Source of the DNA: Solirubrobacterales bacterium
Lineage (GTDB): Bacteria; Actinomycetota; Thermoleophilia; Solirubrobacterales; Solirubrobacteraceae
DNA: 7,421 nt
Assembly: GCA_003134675.1 (NCBI GenBank)
Contig: PLBZ01000073.1
Span: forward strand, 1-7,421
Direction: 5' to 3'
Shown here piece after piece: positions 5,733-7,421 of the stretch. Within the stretch, counting starts at the first letter, position 1. The number at the start of each line of letters is the position of its first letter. Both the position numbers and the translations under genes were made by a program. Under the pieces are notes generated by a model, which did no database searches, was not told the DNA's origin, and saw only the letters and a list, made by a program, of their open reading frames with translations.

Positions 5733-6998
5733 TCAGAAATAAGTGCTCGGCGTGCTCGACAGCAGCGCGTAGTCCTGCACGATCGCCGCCTGCACGAGCA
5801 GCTGGGCAGTGGCCGGCGAGCCGGCGACGAACACATCGTTGCTCAACCGCAGGTGTTCCCAGGCGTAGTTGACATAGCCCTGCACGAGCTTCAGTCCCGG
5901 GGGATCGTGGGTGACGGCGTCCAGGTAGAGCATGTTCCTGAAGTACACCGATGAGAAGAACGGGATTTCCGACCCGAGCCGTTCGGCGGTGAAGTAGGCG
6001 ATCGCAGCCTTGGCGGTCTGGCGGGCCTGGAAGAGGTAGGCGCTGTTGCCGGTCGCCTGGAAGAGCAGCGTGCCGGCGCCGATCATCGTTCCCTGGTTGT
6101 AGCTCCACTCCGTCGGATCGATTGCCCCGTTCGGGTAAATGTGGTCGGCGTAGAGTCCATTGGGCTGTGTCAGGCAGGTGCGCACCCAAACGTAGGCCAT
6201 CTCGGCGAACTGCAGATATTGGACGTTTCCAGTGGCCCTGTACAGCTGGACGCCCAGCTCGGCCGCGGGACCGTCGGTGACGGCATTACGTTCGCGGTTT
6301 TCGGCGGCGTTGGAGAACGGAACGCCTCCCGGACAGGCGATCTGCTGGCCCTGCGGGCCAGCCGTCTGCCAGCCGGCCATTACGAACGTCATGATCGTCT
6401 CGGCGTTGCTGAGCACAGCCGCGTTGTGAGTCAGCTTGTACATGCGCATCAGCTCGATCCCGACCCACTCGTTGTCGTCGTAGTACTTAGTGCCGCCAGG
6501 GCCTTCTGGAGGTGCCACCGTGCCGTCGAACGCCGCGAGCGTGCTCGTGAAGCTTCCTTCCGGAGCGCCCGAGTTGGAGAGATCGAGATAGGACCTGAGG
6601 CCGACCAACCGCGCCTGGATTTCGTGAGCAAAGCTACTCTTCACGCTCGGGATGTTCGCCATGCTCACGGTCGCCGCGAGCGCTTGCGAGAATGGCCACA
6701 GAAACGAGAACGGTTCCCCGCTGTACAGCCCCGAGCCCTGGATGTAGTAGGTCTTCTGCATCGCCTCGAACGCAAGCTGCGCGCGTTCCGCATTGACCGG
6801 CAGCTTCGGCTTCTTATGGACATGCTTCGAGGGCTTCTTGCCGGCAGCTCTCGCCGAGTGGGCGAATTCGTAGGCCCGCGCCAGCTTCGCGGGGCGCTCG
6901 GCCCCCACCGGATAGGGAGAAGCCGCGGAGGTGGGCGCGATCTGCAGGAGCGAGATGGCCACCACCACCGGCGCGCAGATGACGAGGCGACGGAGCAC
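5733..6998 (-). CDS. Secreted glycoside hydrolase family 76 (alpha-1,6-mannanase-like)
   Basis: 421 residues from the GTG at 6998. GH76 enzymes are (alpha/alpha)6-barrel endo-alpha-1,6-mannanases. Residues 1-26 make a good signal peptide (VLRR, hydrophobic VICAPVVVAISLLQI, then APTSAAS with an A-x-A type cleavage site). A Lys/His-rich stretch GKKPSKHVHKKPK (53-65) follows and could bind anionic wall polymers. The catalytic domain spans about 72-415: YYDDNEWVGIEL (172-183) holds the adjacent Asp pair D174/D175, the family's catalytic site, followed by MAGWQTAG, RNAVTDGPAAELGVQLYRATGN (237-258), YADHIYPNGAID, WSYNQGTMIGAG (298-309) and LLFQATGNSAYL repeats. In-frame GTGs at 7040 and 7079 would give 435 or 448 residues. 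7079 overlaps the kinase-like gene start and leaves an odd 30-residue polar extension; none has a well-spaced Shine-Dalgarno. greA follows. Family confident, substrate (mannan, glycolipid or wall glycan) unknown. Confidence 0.88.
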   Translation of the reverse strand: MLRRLVICAPVVVAISLLQIAPTSAASPYPVGAERPAKLARAYEFAHSARAAGKKPSKHVHKKPKLPVNAERAQLAFEAMQKTYYIQGSGLYSGEPFSFLWPFSQALAATVSMANIPSVKSSFAHEIQARLVGLRSYLDLSNSGAPEGSFTSTLAAFDGTVAPPEGPGGTKYYDDNEWVGIELMRMYKLTHNAAVLSNAETIMTFVMAGWQTAGPQGQQIACPGGVPFSNAAENRERNAVTDGPAAELGVQLYRATGNVQYLQFAEMAYVWVRTCLTQPNGLYADHIYPNGAIDPTEWSYNQGTMIGAGTLLFQATGNSAYLFQARQTAKAAIAYFTAERLGSEIPFFSSVYFRNMLYLDAVTHDPPGLKLVQGYVNYAWEHLRLSNDVFVAGSPATAQLLVQAAIVQDYALLSSTPSTYF

Positions 6999-7011
6999 CC
7001 GGGGAATGTTT

Positions 7012-7030
7012 GCAAGGATGCCCCCCTTGC
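7012..7030. promoter_or_regulatory. Inverted repeat in the GH76/kinase-like divergent gap
   Basis: GCAAGG-N7-CCTTGC with perfect 6-base arms, lying between the GTG at 6998 and the ATG at 7055. It is well placed for an operator shared by both genes. On the minus strand it contains the only Shine-Dalgarno-like run (AAGGGGGG, 7028-7021) before the GH76 start, so as RNA it could also fold over that site. Function is inferred from position and symmetry alone. Confidence 0.35.
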
Positions 7031-7044
7031 GGTCGCACACGAGC

Positions 7045-7048
7045 AGGA
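7045..7048 (+). promoter_or_regulatory. Ribosome binding site of the PfkB-like gene
   Basis: AGGA within GCAGGAATT, 6 bases before the ATG at 7055. It fixes the start of the kinase-like gene upstream of an alternative GTG at 7082, and so limits how far the divergent GH76 gene can extend. Confidence 0.55.
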
Positions 7049-7054
7049 ATTGAA

Positions 7055-7421
7055 ATGGAACTTGCAGGGCGACCCCCACGGGTGCCAGCGCCTGGAGGGC
7101 GGTCTTTCGACTACGTAACCGTCGGTCACGTCACGGTCGATGTGATGGCCGCCGATGGGTCACAGCGTCCGGGCGGCGGCGCGTTCTACAGCGCGCTCCA
7201 GGCCGCCCGGCTCGGGTTGCGGACGCTGATCGTCACACAGGGCTCGCCCCCTGAGATCGAAGCGCTGCTCAGGCCCTATCGCGGAGAGCTCTCACTGCAC
7301 ATCCTCCCCGCGCCGGCCACAACTACCCTGAGCACATCCGGGTCGGGCATCGCGCGCACCCAGCGGGTGCTCGCCTGGGCCGGACCGATCACCGAGAAAG
7401 TCGCGGTGGACACCTCCATCC
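7055..7421 (+). CDS. PfkB-family carbohydrate kinase-like protein, N-terminal 122 residues (runs off right edge)
   Basis: The ATG at 7055 has a good Shine-Dalgarno, and the frame stays open to the end of the window. After a short polar leader (1-17) comes FDYVTVGHVTVDVM (18-31), the first beta strand with the G-H-x3-D motif that begins PfkB/ribokinase-fold proteins, then RPGGGAFYSALQAARLGLRTLIVTQG (38-63), the equivalent of PROSITE PfkB signature 1, and HILPAPATTTLSTSG (82-96), the segment that forms part of the sugar-binding lid in the family. The Asn usually found after the Gly run in signature 1 is replaced by aromatic residues (GGGAFYSA), as in more divergent PfkB relatives. The ATP-binding DTxGAGD motif would be outside the window, so kinase activity and substrate cannot be judged. 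It is divergent from the secreted GH76 gene, and a link to use of the released sugar is speculation. Confidence 0.75.
   Translation, partial: MELAGRPPRVPAPGGRSFDYVTVGHVTVDVMAADGSQRPGGGAFYSALQAARLGLRTLIVTQGSPPEIEALLRPYRGELSLHILPAPATTTLSTSGSGIARTQRVLAWAGPITEKVAVDTSI

Noticed and set aside
6141..7118. 325-residue plus-strand open frame opposite GH76
   Set aside because: Arg/His-rich shadow; the minus frame carries clear GH76 motifs and a signal peptide.
1..7421. Search for tRNA, rRNA, riboswitch, CRISPR, IS ends, att sites and defence genes
   Set aside because: No cloverleaf, tandem spaced repeats, transposase motifs, terminal repeats or nuclease/defence domains were recognised by eye. A tRNAscan-SE, Infernal and DefenseFinder run would settle it.

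Overview
The window is about 65-70% GC, with G/C-rich third codon positions and tightly packed genes on both strands. The gene content is a PPOX-class (F420-type) flavin/deazaflavin reductase-fold protein, a Thr/Pro-linked lipoprotein of the LppP/LprE type, a CHAD protein, a GGDEF plus HD-GYP membrane protein and a GH76 glycosidase. This suggests a chromosomal segment of a high-GC actinobacterium, most likely class Thermoleophilia (Solirubrobacterales and relatives). That placement is inference from gene content and protein style, not from a marker gene. No RNA gene, insertion sequence, CRISPR array, phage gene or origin is visible, and no stretch longer than 300 bases lacks a gene.

Layout. 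(1) Positions 1-720: a minus-strand TetR regulator with its own promoter and an overlapping palindromic operator. Nine bases downstream, with a good ribosome binding site, is the first 22 codons of a second minus-strand gene that leaves the window, probably the regulated partner. (2) 774-1382: a divergent lipoprotein gene. (3) 1459-1860: a PPOX/F420 family gene, convergent with a small zinc-ribbon-like gene (1876-2121, minus). (4) The 5' end of the small gene overlaps the region where a plus-strand CHAD (polyphosphate-binding) gene must begin. The CHAD gene is followed after 65 bases by a large gene for a 10-TM GGDEF/HD-GYP protein (3264-5330). (5) That gene runs 90 bases into the 3' end of greA (5241-5711, minus). 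greA lies 21 bases downstream of a secreted GH76 alpha-mannanase-like gene (5733-6998, minus). (6) A PfkB-family sugar kinase-like gene starts divergently at 7055 and runs off the right edge.

How they may work together. The left part looks like a self-regulated TetR cassette. The centre pairs a membrane-anchored polyphosphate-binding protein with a cyclic-di-GMP turnover enzyme, both facing the cytoplasm, which may be one transcription unit. The right part places a secreted mannan/cell-wall glycosidase back to back with a kinase-like protein, sharing a short regulatory gap with an inverted repeat. Most of the window is ordinary chromosomal content. No complete new defence, mobile or biosynthetic system is visible. 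The points most worth a second look are the CHAD/c-di-GMP pairing, the two antisense gene overlaps, the small zinc-ribbon gene and the near-leaderless TetR promoter.
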